The notes under the pieces are model-generated. The model did not search any database, was not told the origin of the DNA, and saw only the letters and a program-made list of their open reading frames with translations. A stretch of DNA of 64,000 bases from Polycyclovorans sp002706265 (GTDB lineage: Bacteria; Pseudomonadota; Gammaproteobacteria; Nevskiales; Nevskiaceae): positions 50,757-114,756 of the forward strand of contig CAXBBM010000011.1 in assembly GCA_963973915.1 (NCBI GenBank), in the 5' to 3' direction. Made by a program: the position numbers and the translations under genes. Below, one piece after another: positions 16,536 through 25,029 of the stretch (positions within the stretch are counted from its first letter, which is position 1; each line of letters begins with the position of its first letter).

Positions 16536-17209
16536 CGCCGCGCGCGCCCTTGAGCGTGCGGGGTGCGCAGGCGGCCACCCACCGCTCGCCCGCGCAGCGT
16601 CTGGCCGAGGAACTGGCGCGGCAGGGCATCAGCCATCCCGATGTGCTGCGGGTGATGGGCCAGTTGGAGCGCCATCGATTCGTCGACGGCGCTTTTCATG
16701 AGCGCGCTTACGAGGCGCAATCGGCCCTGCCGATTGGTTTCGCGCAGACCATCTCGCAGCCCGCCGTTGTGGCATTGATGACCCAGGCGCTGCTCGACGG
16801 CAAGCGACGTGCGCGGGTGCTGGAAGTGGGCACCGGCTCGGGCTACCAGACCGCGGTGCTGGCGCAGCTGTGCGAGACCGTGTTCACGGTGGAGCGTGTG
16901 CGCGCGCTCAGCGAGCAGGCGCGCATCCGCTTGTCGAGCATGGGGTTGCGCAACGTGCATTTTGGCTATGCCGATGGGTCCTTGGGCTGGCTGCCCTATG
17001 CGCCTTACGACGGCATTCTGGTCACCGCAGCCAGCGCCGAGGTGCCCGAGGCCTTGCTCACGCAATTGGCGCCCCACGGGCGTTTGGTGATTCCCGTCGG
17101 CGCGCCGGGTCAGCAGGTGTTGCGCGTGGTGGACCGGCGCATCACGCGCTATTCGGTGCAGGACATTGCTCAAGTGAGTTTCGTGCCGCTGCTGGGCGGA
17201 AAGGTGTGA
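16532..17209 (+). CDS. pcm: Protein-L-isoaspartate O-methyltransferase
   Basis: 225 residues from ATG 16532, the ATGA overlap with surE; an in-frame ATG at 16517 would add five residues. It methylates isoaspartyl residues in damaged proteins using S-adenosylmethionine. The SAM-binding motif is VLEVGTGSGYQTAVLAQL, with upstream ALPIGFAQTISQPAVVALM and later YDGILVTAAS, all family hallmarks. The next gene starts four bases after its stop. Confidence 0.96.
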   Translation: MTPRAPLSVRGAQAATHRSPAQRLAEELARQGISHPDVLRVMGQLERHRFVDGAFHERAYEAQSALPIGFAQTISQPAVVALMTQALLDGKRRARVLEVGTGSGYQTAVLAQLCETVFTVERVRALSEQARIRLSSMGLRNVHFGYADGSLGWLPYAPYDGILVTAASAEVPEALLTQLAPHGRLVIPVGAPGQQVLRVVDRRITRYSVQDIAQVSFVPLLGGKV

Positions 17210-17213
17210 GCCC

Positions 17214-17789
17214 TTGAAGCCATTCCGTCGTTTGTACGACTGGACCCTTGGACTTTCGCGTCACCCTCGTGCGCCCTGGTGGCTGGCCGGGCTGACGGCG
17301 GCAGAGTCAATCTTCTTTCCCATCCCCACCGATGTGCTTCTGGCGCCCATGGCGATGGCGCGCCCCGAGCGGTGGTGGAAGCTGGCCCTGCTCACCACGG
17401 TGTTTTCGGTGCTTGGCGGATTGGTCGGGTACGCCCTTGGGTACTGGATGCTGGATGTGGTGCTGCCCCTCATTGAACGGGCCGGCAAGCGCGAGGCCTA
17501 TGCCGTTGCGTCCGGCTGGTTCGAGCAATATGGTTTCTGGGCGATGTTTCTGGCCGGGCTCACACCGGTGCCGTTCAAGGTGTTTACGGTGTCGGCCGGT
17601 GCGGCGCAGATGGCGTTGGGGCCCTTCGCGTTCGGATGCTTCGTGGGCCGGGCCCTGCGTTATTTTATGGTTGCCGGACTGGTGCGCCTTGCAGGCCCCG
17701 CATTCGAGCAGCACCTGCTGAAGTACATCGATGTGATGGGGTGGGTTGTGCTCGCCCTCGTTGCAATAGGAGTGATATGGGTCACGTAA
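17214..17789 (+). CDS. DedA/YqaA-type membrane protein (SNARE-associated family)
   Basis: 191 residues from TTG 17214, preceded by GGAAAGG. It has about four hydrophobic segments. The family core is FPIPTDVLLAPMA in the first part and FLAGLTPVPFKVFTVSAGAAQM in the second; the latter matches the conserved R/P-rich re-entrant motif of VTT-domain proteins. Relatives are proton-dependent undecaprenyl-phosphate or phospholipid flippases, though the YqaA branch is less characterised. It lies between pcm and nlpD and overlaps nlpD by 13 bases. Confidence 0.85.
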   Translation: MKPFRRLYDWTLGLSRHPRAPWWLAGLTAAESIFFPIPTDVLLAPMAMARPERWWKLALLTTVFSVLGGLVGYALGYWMLDVVLPLIERAGKREAYAVASGWFEQYGFWAMFLAGLTPVPFKVFTVSAGAAQMALGPFAFGCFVGRALRYFMVAGLVRLAGPAFEQHLLKYIDVMGWVVLALVAIGVIWVT

Positions 17790-18706
17790 AGACGATTCGC
17801 GCCACAGCGTCACTGTGCAGCGCGTTGACCTTGGTCGGCTGCGCCAGCGCACTCACCTGGTCGCCGAAGCCGCAACCCGAACGCACGCGTGTCGAAGCGA
17901 CCGAGGCGCTGGCCGCGCCCAGAGCCCTGAAATCGGATGAGTATCTGGTCGTCCGGGGTGACACCCTCTACTCCATCGCCTTTCGCAATCAGGTGGATTT
18001 TCGCGAGTTGGCGCAATGGAACGGCATTGGCGAGAACTTTCTGATCCATCCGGGGCAGGTATTGCGGCTGACCCCGCCTGAGGTGATCGAGCCTGTTGCG
18101 CCCGAGAATGGCGAGACCGCCGTTGCCGCGCTGTCGGCACCGCCGCCCGTGCGGCAGCCGCAGGCGCTGCCGCCGGGGCTGGTCGGGTCGGGTGTGTCGC
18201 AGCAGCCCAGCGCCACCCTGCCGCCACCGACTGCGCCACCCTCAGCACCTGCGCCAAGCAGCGAAGTGGCGGTGTCGGCCCCGTCCGGCCCGGCCGTGTC
18301 TGGCCCCGCCGCCGCCAAGCCGCCGGTACTCAGTCCCCTGGGTTGGACCTGGCCCACCGAAGGCGCAATTGAGCGCGGCTACAACCCCGCACAGGGCAGC
18401 AAGGGGCTGTTCTTTACCGGCACCCTCGGGCAGCCGGTGATCGCGGCGGCGGCCGGCAAGGTCGTGTACAGCGGCAATGCACTGCGGGGCTATGGCGAGC
18501 TGGTGATCATCAAGCACGACGAGGTTCATCTGTCGGCCTATGGCCACAACCGCAACCGGCTGGTGAAGGAGGGCGACATGGTGAAGGTCGGTCAGCCCAT
18601 TGCCGAAATGGGCGAAGGCCCGGAGCGCAAGCCGCTGCTGCATTTCGAGATTCGTGAACGGGGGCAGCCGGTGAATCCGGCCAAGTTCTTGCCCGTCGCG
18701 CGGTAG
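17777..18706 (+). CDS. nlpD: NlpD-like lipoprotein, LysM and LytM domains
   Basis: 309 residues from ATG 17777, with AGGAG seven bases upstream. The lipobox is LTLVGCAS. A LysM domain (about residues 53-100, YLVVRGDTLYSIAF) is followed by a Pro/Ala/Ser-rich linker of about 90 residues and a C-terminal LytM/M23 domain. The LytM domain looks inactive: the usual H-L-H-F-E is L-L-H-F-E and the first metal His is missing. That fits NlpD, which activates the amidase AmiC rather than cutting peptidoglycan. The rpoS gene that often follows nlpD is absent here. Confidence 0.9.
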   Translation: MGHVKTIRATASLCSALTLVGCASALTWSPKPQPERTRVEATEALAAPRALKSDEYLVVRGDTLYSIAFRNQVDFRELAQWNGIGENFLIHPGQVLRLTPPEVIEPVAPENGETAVAALSAPPPVRQPQALPPGLVGSGVSQQPSATLPPPTAPPSAPAPSSEVAVSAPSGPAVSGPAAAKPPVLSPLGWTWPTEGAIERGYNPAQGSKGLFFTGTLGQPVIAAAAGKVVYSGNALRGYGELVIIKHDEVHLSAYGHNRNRLVKEGDMVKVGQPIAEMGEGPERKPLLHFEIRERGQPVNPAKFLPVAR

Positions 18707-18807
18707 AACTTCGGTTCCAGGGTCTTACGAGACACCGAGCTTCCGGGTGATAATGCGCGGCTAACCCGCCCGGCTTGGGCCGGCCGCTCCCTTCGATCAG
18801 ATGACTT

Positions 18808-20052
18808 GTGAACACCAACTTCCCCCGCATTCAGCGCCTTCCGCCCTACGTCTTCAATATCGTCGGTGATTTGAAGAAGGCGGCCCGAGCGCGCGGGGAA
18901 GACATCATCGACTTTGGCATGGGCAACCCCGATCAGCCCACGCCCAAGCACATTGTCGACAAGCTGGTGGAAGCCAGTGTGCGGGGCACCGAGAGCGACT
19001 ACGTCAAGCCCGAGCTGCACGACGAAGACGGGGTGCACACGCACCGCTATTCGGTCTCCAAGGGCATTCCGCGCCTGCGCCGGGCGATGGCGCGCTGGTA
19101 CAAGCGTCGCTACGACATCGATGTAGACCCCGAGACCGAGGTGATTGCCACCATCGGCTCCAAAGAGGGGCTGGCCCATCTGGCGTTTGCGACCCTTGCG
19201 CAAGGCGATGTGGTGCTGGTGCCAAACCCGGCGTACCCGATTCATCCCTACGGCGTGGTGTTGGCCGGTGCCGATGTTCGGCACGTGAAAATGACGCCGG
19301 ATGTCGATTTCTTCGAGGAACTCGAGCGCGCGGTCATCGAGAGCTGGCCCAAGCCGAAGATGCTCATCCTCAACTTCCCGGGCAATCCGACCACGCAGTG
19401 CGTCGACCTGGATTTTTTCGTCAAGGCGGTGGCGATCTGCCGTGAGCACCAGATGTGGCTCATCCACGATCTGGCCTATTCCGACATCGTGTTCGACGGC
19501 TACAAGGCACCGAGCGTGCTTGAAGTGCCCGGCGCCAAGGATCTGGCGGTGGAGTTCTTCACGCTGTCGAAGAGCTACAACATGCCGGGTTGGCGGGTGG
19601 GCTTCATGGTGGGTAATCCCACCCTGGTCGGGGCGCTGGCGCGCATCAAGAGCTACCTCGACTACGGCATGTTCACGCCCATTCAGGTGGCGGCCATCGC
19701 CGCGCTGGAAGGGCCGCAGGACTGCGTGGCCGAAATCTGCGAGATGTACCGCGTGCGCCGCGACGTGCTCTGCGAGGGTTTGAACAAGATCGGCTGGAAG
19801 GTGGAAAAGCCCAAGGCGACGATGTTTGTCTGGGCCGAGATTCCCGAGCCGTTCAAGGCCATGGGCTCCATCGAGTTTGCCAAGAAGCTGCTCGCCGAAG
19901 CGCACGTGGCCGTGTCGCCCGGCATCGGCTTTGGAGAGTACGGCGACAGCCACGTGCGTTTTGCATTGATCGAAAACGAGCACCGCACCCGTCAGGCCCT
20001 GCGCGGCATCCGCCGCATGCTGCAGGGTGGCGGTGTTGTAACAGGCGCCTGA
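18808..20052 (+). CDS. alaC: PLP-dependent aminotransferase, AlaC/YfdZ type
   Basis: 414 residues from GTG 18808 (the nearby ATG at 18801 is in another frame). It is a class I/II aminotransferase. Motifs are FGMGNPDQPTP, PNPAYPIHPYGVVLAGA and the PLP lysine in LSKSYNMPGWRVGFMVGN. The best family reading is glutamate-pyruvate aminotransferase AlaC, which makes alanine. GATAAT at 18749-18754 with TTACGA 18 bases upstream is a weak promoter candidate. hom follows 28 bases downstream, so it may share a transcript with threonine synthesis. Confidence 0.85.
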   Translation: MNTNFPRIQRLPPYVFNIVGDLKKAARARGEDIIDFGMGNPDQPTPKHIVDKLVEASVRGTESDYVKPELHDEDGVHTHRYSVSKGIPRLRRAMARWYKRRYDIDVDPETEVIATIGSKEGLAHLAFATLAQGDVVLVPNPAYPIHPYGVVLAGADVRHVKMTPDVDFFEELERAVIESWPKPKMLILNFPGNPTTQCVDLDFFVKAVAICREHQMWLIHDLAYSDIVFDGYKAPSVLEVPGAKDLAVEFFTLSKSYNMPGWRVGFMVGNPTLVGALARIKSYLDYGMFTPIQVAAIAALEGPQDCVAEICEMYRVRRDVLCEGLNKIGWKVEKPKATMFVWAEIPEPFKAMGSIEFAKKLLAEAHVAVSPGIGFGEYGDSHVRFALIENEHRTRQALRGIRRMLQGGGVVTGA

Positions 20053-20080
20053 CGCCCCTTTTTCTCACAGGTTTTTTGTC

Positions 20081-21382
20081 ATGACGGCACCCCTCAAACT
20101 GGCCCTGATTGGCCTTGGCACCGTGGGCCAGGGCGTTGTGGAGTTGATGCAGCGCAACGGTGAGGTGATCGCTGCGCGGTTGGGGCGGCGCCTGCAAATT
20201 ACGGGCATTGCGGTGCGTGATCTCGGCCGCGCGCGCGCGGTCAACATCGACGGCATTCCGCTGACCGATGACGCCGAAGCCCTGGCACGCGATGGCGATT
20301 ACGACGTGTTGGTGGAACTGATCGGCGGCGAGACGACGGCGCGCACCGTGACCGAGATCGCCTTTTCACGCGGCAAGTCGGTGGTCAACGCCAACAAGGC
20401 GCTGATTGCGCGACATGGCAACGCGCTGCTGGCCCAGGCTGAATCGGCGGGTGTGGGTATCGGCTTCGAGGCGGCGGTGGCCGGCGGCATTCCGGTGCTC
20501 AAGGCGCTGCGCGAGGGCTTGGCAGGCAATCAGGTCAGTGAACTGGCCGGCATCATCAACGGCACGAGCAACTACATCCTCACGCAGATGGGCAGCAAGG
20601 GGCAGGCGTTTGCCGATGCGCTGGCCGATGCCCAGCGTCTGGGCTATGCCGAGGCCGACCCCACCTTCGACATCGAAGGGGTCGACGCTGCGCACAAGCT
20701 CACCATTCTGGCGAGTCTGGCCTTTGGTATTCCGCTGGACTTTGATGCGCTGTCGATTGAGGGCATCAGCACGATCACACCGCAGGACATTCGCATTGCG
20801 CGTGAACTGGGCTACGCCATCAAGCATCTGGGCATCGCCAAGCGCGAGCACGATGGCGGTGTCAGCCTACGGGTGCACCCGACGCTGATCCCCGCCGAAC
20901 ACCTGCTGGCCAAGGTGGACGGCGTGCTCAATGCCGTGCTCATGCGCGGCGACGGCGCCGGCCCGGTGTGCATGACCGGTGCGGGTGCCGGGCGTCTGGC
21001 CACTGCATCGGCGGTGCTGGCCGACATCATCGACCTGGGCCGCGTGGGCGCACGGATCGCCCCGCCCCTGGGGCAACCCGTCGCCGGCCTCAAGCCGGCC
21101 ACCGTGCACCCCGCGCACGATGCCGCCAGCGCGTTCTATCTGCGTCTGCGGGTGGCCGACACGCCGGGCGTGCTCAAGGGCATCACCTCGGTGTTTGCCG
21201 AGTTGGACATCAGCATCGAGGCCATCCAGCAGCGCGAGCCGCGGGAAGGCGATGACGCCACCGTGGCACTGATCACCTCCGAAGCCACCGGCCGGCAGAT
21301 TCAGGATGCGGTGTCGCGCATCGAAGCACTGCCGTTCGTGCGGGAGCAGCTGGCGCGGATACGGGTCGCGCATTTTGAGTGA
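20081..21382 (+). CDS. hom: Homoserine dehydrogenase
   Basis: 433 residues. It reduces aspartate semialdehyde to homoserine on the way to threonine and methionine. The N-terminal Rossmann fold has LIGLGTVGQGVVEL. The catalytic domain has AAVAGGIPVLKALREGL and GIINGTSNYIL, the hom signature, and DPTFDIEGVDAAHKL. A C-terminal ACT domain (about residues 350-433, FYLRLRVADTPGVLKGI) suggests feedback control by an amino acid, probably threonine. It is separated from thrC by the vapBC genes. Confidence 0.97.
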   Translation: MTAPLKLALIGLGTVGQGVVELMQRNGEVIAARLGRRLQITGIAVRDLGRARAVNIDGIPLTDDAEALARDGDYDVLVELIGGETTARTVTEIAFSRGKSVVNANKALIARHGNALLAQAESAGVGIGFEAAVAGGIPVLKALREGLAGNQVSELAGIINGTSNYILTQMGSKGQAFADALADAQRLGYAEADPTFDIEGVDAAHKLTILASLAFGIPLDFDALSIEGISTITPQDIRIARELGYAIKHLGIAKREHDGGVSLRVHPTLIPAEHLLAKVDGVLNAVLMRGDGAGPVCMTGAGAGRLATASAVLADIIDLGRVGARIAPPLGQPVAGLKPATVHPAHDAASAFYLRLRVADTPGVLKGITSVFAELDISIEAIQQREPREGDDATVALITSEATGRQIQDAVSRIEALPFVREQLARIRVAHFE

Positions 21383-21425
21383 GGCGGCCCCTGCATTACG
21401 AGGGCGGTCGTTGACGCGCTGGTTG

Positions 21426-21468
21426 ATGGCATTCAAAATGGCGCACTCCATGCCATGAGAAATGCCAT
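21426..21468. promoter_or_regulatory. Inverted TGGCAT repeats over the vapB start, candidate autoregulatory operator
   Basis: ATGGCATT (21426-21433) and its exact inverse AATGCCAT (21461-21468) flank another ATGCCAT (21450-21456). Repeats at this place, spanning the possible start codons, fit the self-repression usual for VapB/AbrB antitoxins. Binding is inferred, not shown. Confidence 0.45.
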
Positions 21469-21745
21469 GACCGACGCCACAGCATCTGTCATCTCGATGG
21501 ACGCCAGCGGCCGTTTCGTGCTGCCCAAAGCTGTTCGTGATCAGCTGTGTCTGAAACCGGGCAGCCGGTTTTCCGTGGAAGTCGTCGCGGGCCGTATCGA
21601 GTTGACGCCGCAGGATGACGAGGAAGTGCAGGTGGTCCGGGTCAACGGTCGGCTAGTGCTCCGTGCCCCGCCCAGCAAGGTCGGCGTTGCTGCGGCCATC
21701 GTTGCCGATCGTGAGGAGCAGGCGCAGCGCGGCTGGCCGAGATGA
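21455..21745 (+). CDS. vapB: AbrB/MazE-fold antitoxin, VapB type
   Basis: 96 residues from ATG 21455; ATG 21467 (MTDATASVISMD) is an alternative start. The swapped-hairpin DNA-binding domain is clear: ISMDASGRFVLPKAVRDQLCLKPGSRFSVE. The C-terminal part, with LVLRAPPSKVG and a helical tail, should wrap and neutralise the toxin. ATGA overlap with vapC (21742) is the normal antitoxin-toxin coupling. The pair interrupts hom-thrC. Confidence 0.85.
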   Translation: MRNAMTDATASVISMDASGRFVLPKAVRDQLCLKPGSRFSVEVVAGRIELTPQDDEEVQVVRVNGRLVLRAPPSKVGVAAAIVADREEQAQRGWPR

Positions 21746-22173
21746 AGGTTGCGGTCGACTCGTCAATATTGGTCGCTGCGCTGTTACCCCACGAGGACGG
21801 CCATCAGGCCTGCGTGGCGCTACTGGAACAGTCATCTCATGTGACGGCGTGGCCGCATGTCATGAGTGAAACGTTTTCGTCGCTGACCGGGGGGCGACAC
21901 GGCTGGCGCGCGAAACCCAATCAGGCCAGCCAGTTAATTGATGATTTGTTGCCGCAGCTCTCCTTTACTGAGTTGACCGCCACCGACATGAGCGCGGCCC
22001 TGCGCGAGGCTCACCTGGTCGGCGTGCGCGGCGGCGCGATATATGACTATCTGCATCTCGTGGCGGCCAAAAAGGCCGGTGCGGAAGCGTTTTACACCTT
22101 GAATAGCCGACACTTTGCTGCCGTGGCGCGTGCCGGTGACCCGCACATCCTGTCGCCTGAATCCTCATTATGA
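21742..22173 (+). CDS. vapC: PIN-domain ribonuclease toxin, VapC type
   Basis: 143 residues. The PIN fold shows the acidic residues expected: Asp in KVAVDSSILVAAL, Glu in SETFSSLT, Asp in AIYDYLHLVAA and the C-terminal TLNSRHF segment. VapC toxins cleave tRNA or rRNA; the target here is unknown. It overlaps both vapB and thrC by four bases (ATGA at 21742 and 22170), so thrC translation is coupled to the toxin frame. Confidence 0.88.
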   Translation: MKVAVDSSILVAALLPHEDGHQACVALLEQSSHVTAWPHVMSETFSSLTGGRHGWRAKPNQASQLIDDLLPQLSFTELTATDMSAALREAHLVGVRGGAIYDYLHLVAAKKAGAEAFYTLNSRHFAAVARAGDPHILSPESSL

Positions 22174-23306
22174 AACGCGAATCCATGAACTACACCGGCC
22201 TGATTGATCACTACCGCGACCGCCTGCCCTTCGGCCCCGAGGTGCGCGCCATCTCGCTCGGCGAGGGCCGCACGCCGTTGATCCAACTGCGCAACCTGCC
22301 ATCCGAGATTGGCTTCGAGGGCGAGATCTACGTCAAGTTCGAGGGCCTCAACCCGACCGGCTCGTTCAAGGACCGCGGCATGACGGTCGCGGTCACGCAG
22401 GCCGTGCACGAAGGCGCCAAGGCGATCATTTGCGCCTCCACCGGCAACACCTCGGCGGCGGCGGCGGCCTATGCGGCCCGTGCGGGCATCACCGCCTTCG
22501 TGCTGATCCCCGAGGGCAAGATCGCGCTGGGCAAGCTGGCACAGGCCGTGGTGCACGGCGGCGTGGTGGTGCAGATCAAGGGCAATTTTGACGACGGCAT
22601 GCGGCTGGTCAAGGAAGTGGCCGAGACCGCGCCGGTGTCCATCGTCAACTCCATCAACCCTTACCGGCTGCAGGGGCAGAAGACCGCAGCCTTCGAAATC
22701 GTCGAAAGCCTGGGGCGCGCGCCGGATTATCACGCGCTGCCGGTGGGCAATGCCGGCAACATCACTGCGCACTGGATCGGCTATTCCGAAATGACCGGAC
22801 AGGGCACGCCGGCCTGCGCCATGTGTGACGGCCAGTGCAAGGTGCCGCATGCGGCGGTCACGGACACGCGTCCGGTGATGCTGGGGTATCAGGCCTCCGG
22901 CAGTGCGCCGTTCCTCCACGGCGGGCCGGTCGAGAACCCGGAAACCGTGGCCACCGCCATCCGCATCGGCAACCCGCAGAGCTGGGACCGTGCCTGGGTG
23001 GTGCAGCGCGAGTCGGGGGGCTGGTTTGACCACTGCAGCGATGACGACATCCTTGCCACGCAGCGCCTGTTGGCGATGAAAGAAGGGGTGTTCTGCGAGC
23101 CGGCATCGGCGGCCTCGCTGTGCGGCGTGATCGCCGACATTCGCGCCGGCAAGATCGCCCAGGGCAGCACCGTGGTCTGCACCCTCACGGGCAATGGCCT
23201 GAAGGATCCCGACATCATCATGAAGGACGGCCTGAAGGGCTTGATCCAGGTGCCGGCCGAGCGCGGTGCCGTGGAGCGCGCGCTGCTGGCGCACATGAAC
23301 GGGTGA
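22170..23306 (+). CDS. thrC: Threonine synthase
   Basis: 378 residues from ATG 22170 in an ATGA overlap with vapC; ATG 22185 (MNYTGLIDHY) is a second option. It converts phosphohomoserine to threonine with PLP. The PLP lysine lies in NPTGSFKDRGM (about residue 68), followed by ASTGNTSAAAAAYAARAG. It belongs to the shorter ThrC class found in many bacteria. A central CAMCDGQCK segment is unusual within the family and could bind metal or be incidental. It overlaps recJ by four bases. Confidence 0.95.
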   Translation: MKRESMNYTGLIDHYRDRLPFGPEVRAISLGEGRTPLIQLRNLPSEIGFEGEIYVKFEGLNPTGSFKDRGMTVAVTQAVHEGAKAIICASTGNTSAAAAAYAARAGITAFVLIPEGKIALGKLAQAVVHGGVVVQIKGNFDDGMRLVKEVAETAPVSIVNSINPYRLQGQKTAAFEIVESLGRAPDYHALPVGNAGNITAHWIGYSEMTGQGTPACAMCDGQCKVPHAAVTDTRPVMLGYQASGSAPFLHGGPVENPETVATAIRIGNPQSWDRAWVVQRESGGWFDHCSDDDILATQRLLAMKEGVFCEPASAASLCGVIADIRAGKIAQGSTVVCTLTGNGLKDPDIIMKDGLKGLIQVPAERGAVERALLAHMNG

Positions 23307-25003
23307 TTCGCCGTCGGCCCGTTCCGGCGCCTGAGGCGCTGGCCGGCCTGCCGGACACGCTGCATCCGCTGGTACGCCGCCTTTACGCGGCCCGCGGCGC
23401 ACGGTCGGCGGCGGACGCGGAGTTGCCGCTGTCGGCCCTGTTGCTGCCCACCGGCCTGAAGGGGCTGATGGGCCTGACGGCCGCCGCCGACCTGCTGGTG
23501 GCGGCCTTGCACGAGCAGCGCCGCATCGTGCTGGCCGGCGATTACGACTGCGACGGCGCCACCGGCGTGGCGGTGGGCGTGCGTGGCTTGCGCCTGCTGG
23601 GGGGGCGCCATGTGGACTATGTGGTGCCCGATCGTTTCCGCATGGGCTACGGTCTGTCGCCGCTGCTGGTCGACGCCGCTGCCGAGCGCGGCGCCGAACT
23701 GATTCTCACCGTTGACAGCGGCATCTCCAGCGTCGCGGGCGTGGCCCACGCGGCAAGTTTGGGCATTCCCGTGGTCATCACCGATCACCACTTGCCCGGC
23801 CCGGTCCTGCCGGCGGCGGCGGCCATCGTCAATCCCAATCAACCGGGCTGCGACTATCCGTCCAAGCATCTGGCCGGTGTCGGGGTGATGTTCTATCTGC
23901 TGGCCGCCGTGCGCGCCCGGCTGCGCGATGCAGGGCAGGACCCGCCCAGCCTGGCGCCGCTGCTCGATCTGGTGGCGCTGGGCACCGTCGCCGACGTGGT
24001 GCGCCTCGACACCAACAACCGGGTGCTGGTGCGCGCCGGTCTGCGGCGCGTGCGTGCCGGGCAGGCCGTGGCGGGCATTCGCGCCCTGCTCAGCGTGGCG
24101 GGTCGCGAGCCGGCTCATGTGTCGTCGCAGGATCTGGGTTTCGTGATCGGGCCGCGCATCAATGCGGCCGGACGCCTCGATGACATTCGCACCGGCATCG
24201 AATGCCTGCTGGCCGATGACCTCGCCACGGCCACCGAACGCGCCCGGCAACTCGACGGCATCAACCGCGACCGGCGCAGTCTGGAAGCCGACATGCGCGA
24301 CACGGCGCTGGCGCGCTGTGCCGACAGCACCGCAACCGGTATCTGCCTGTTCGAGCCGGACTGGCACGAAGGCATCGTCGGGCTGGTGGCCTCGCGCATC
24401 AAGGAGGTGCACCACCGCCCGGTGATCGCCGCCGCGCGGGCGCAGGCGCCGGGCATGCTCAAGGCCAGCGGCCGCACCATTGCCGGCCTGCACCTGCGGG
24501 ATGTGCTGGCCGAGATCGACGCCACCCATCCGGGGTTGATCGAGCGCTTTGGCGGCCACGCCATGGCGGCCGGCCTGAGTCTCGCCGAGGCAGACTGGCC
24601 GGTGTTCTGTCAGGCGTTTGACCAGACGTGTGCGCGACATCTCGACGCCGACGCGCTGCTGCAGGTGACCGACAGCGACGGCGAGCTGCCGCCGGAGTGG
24701 CTGGACATCGACGCCGCGCTGGCGCTCGAAGACGCCGGGCCGTGGGGGCAGGGGTTCCCCGAGCCGCAGTTCGACGGCGTTTTCACCGTTGCCGAGGTTC
24801 GGCTGATGGGCAGCGACCAGCAGCACGTGCGCTACGGCCTTGAGCATCCGGGCGGTGGGCGGTTTCAGGCGGTGCACTTCGGAGTGGGCGACCAGGCCCT
24901 GGCGGTGGGCGCTGTGGCGCGCTTCGTGTACCGCCTCAGCGTCAATCGTTGGCGCGATCGGGTGAGCCCGCAGTTGATGATCGTCAGCGCCGAGCCCGCC
25001 TGA
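23303..25003 (+). CDS. recJ: Single-stranded-DNA-specific exonuclease RecJ
   Basis: 566 residues from GTG 23303, in a GTGA overlap with thrC. It is a 5'-3' exonuclease for recombination and mismatch repair. DHH-family motifs are AGDYDCDGATG, TVDSGISS, ITDHHLPG and NPNQPGCDYP. The later DHHA1 and OB-fold regions include GINAAGRLD-like GPRINAAGRLDDI and FGGHAMAAGLSL. Length is normal. It faces the GGDEF/EAL gene with a 26-base gap. Confidence 0.96.
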   Translation: MIRRRPVPAPEALAGLPDTLHPLVRRLYAARGARSAADAELPLSALLLPTGLKGLMGLTAAADLLVAALHEQRRIVLAGDYDCDGATGVAVGVRGLRLLGGRHVDYVVPDRFRMGYGLSPLLVDAAAERGAELILTVDSGISSVAGVAHAASLGIPVVITDHHLPGPVLPAAAAIVNPNQPGCDYPSKHLAGVGVMFYLLAAVRARLRDAGQDPPSLAPLLDLVALGTVADVVRLDTNNRVLVRAGLRRVRAGQAVAGIRALLSVAGREPAHVSSQDLGFVIGPRINAAGRLDDIRTGIECLLADDLATATERARQLDGINRDRRSLEADMRDTALARCADSTATGICLFEPDWHEGIVGLVASRIKEVHHRPVIAAARAQAPGMLKASGRTIAGLHLRDVLAEIDATHPGLIERFGGHAMAAGLSLAEADWPVFCQAFDQTCARHLDADALLQVTDSDGELPPEWLDIDAALALEDAGPWGQGFPEPQFDGVFTVAEVRLMGSDQQHVRYGLEHPGGGRFQAVHFGVGDQALAVGAVARFVYRLSVNRWRDRVSPQLMIVSAEPA

Positions 25004-25029
25004 AACAGGCGGCCCTGATCGGGTCATCG

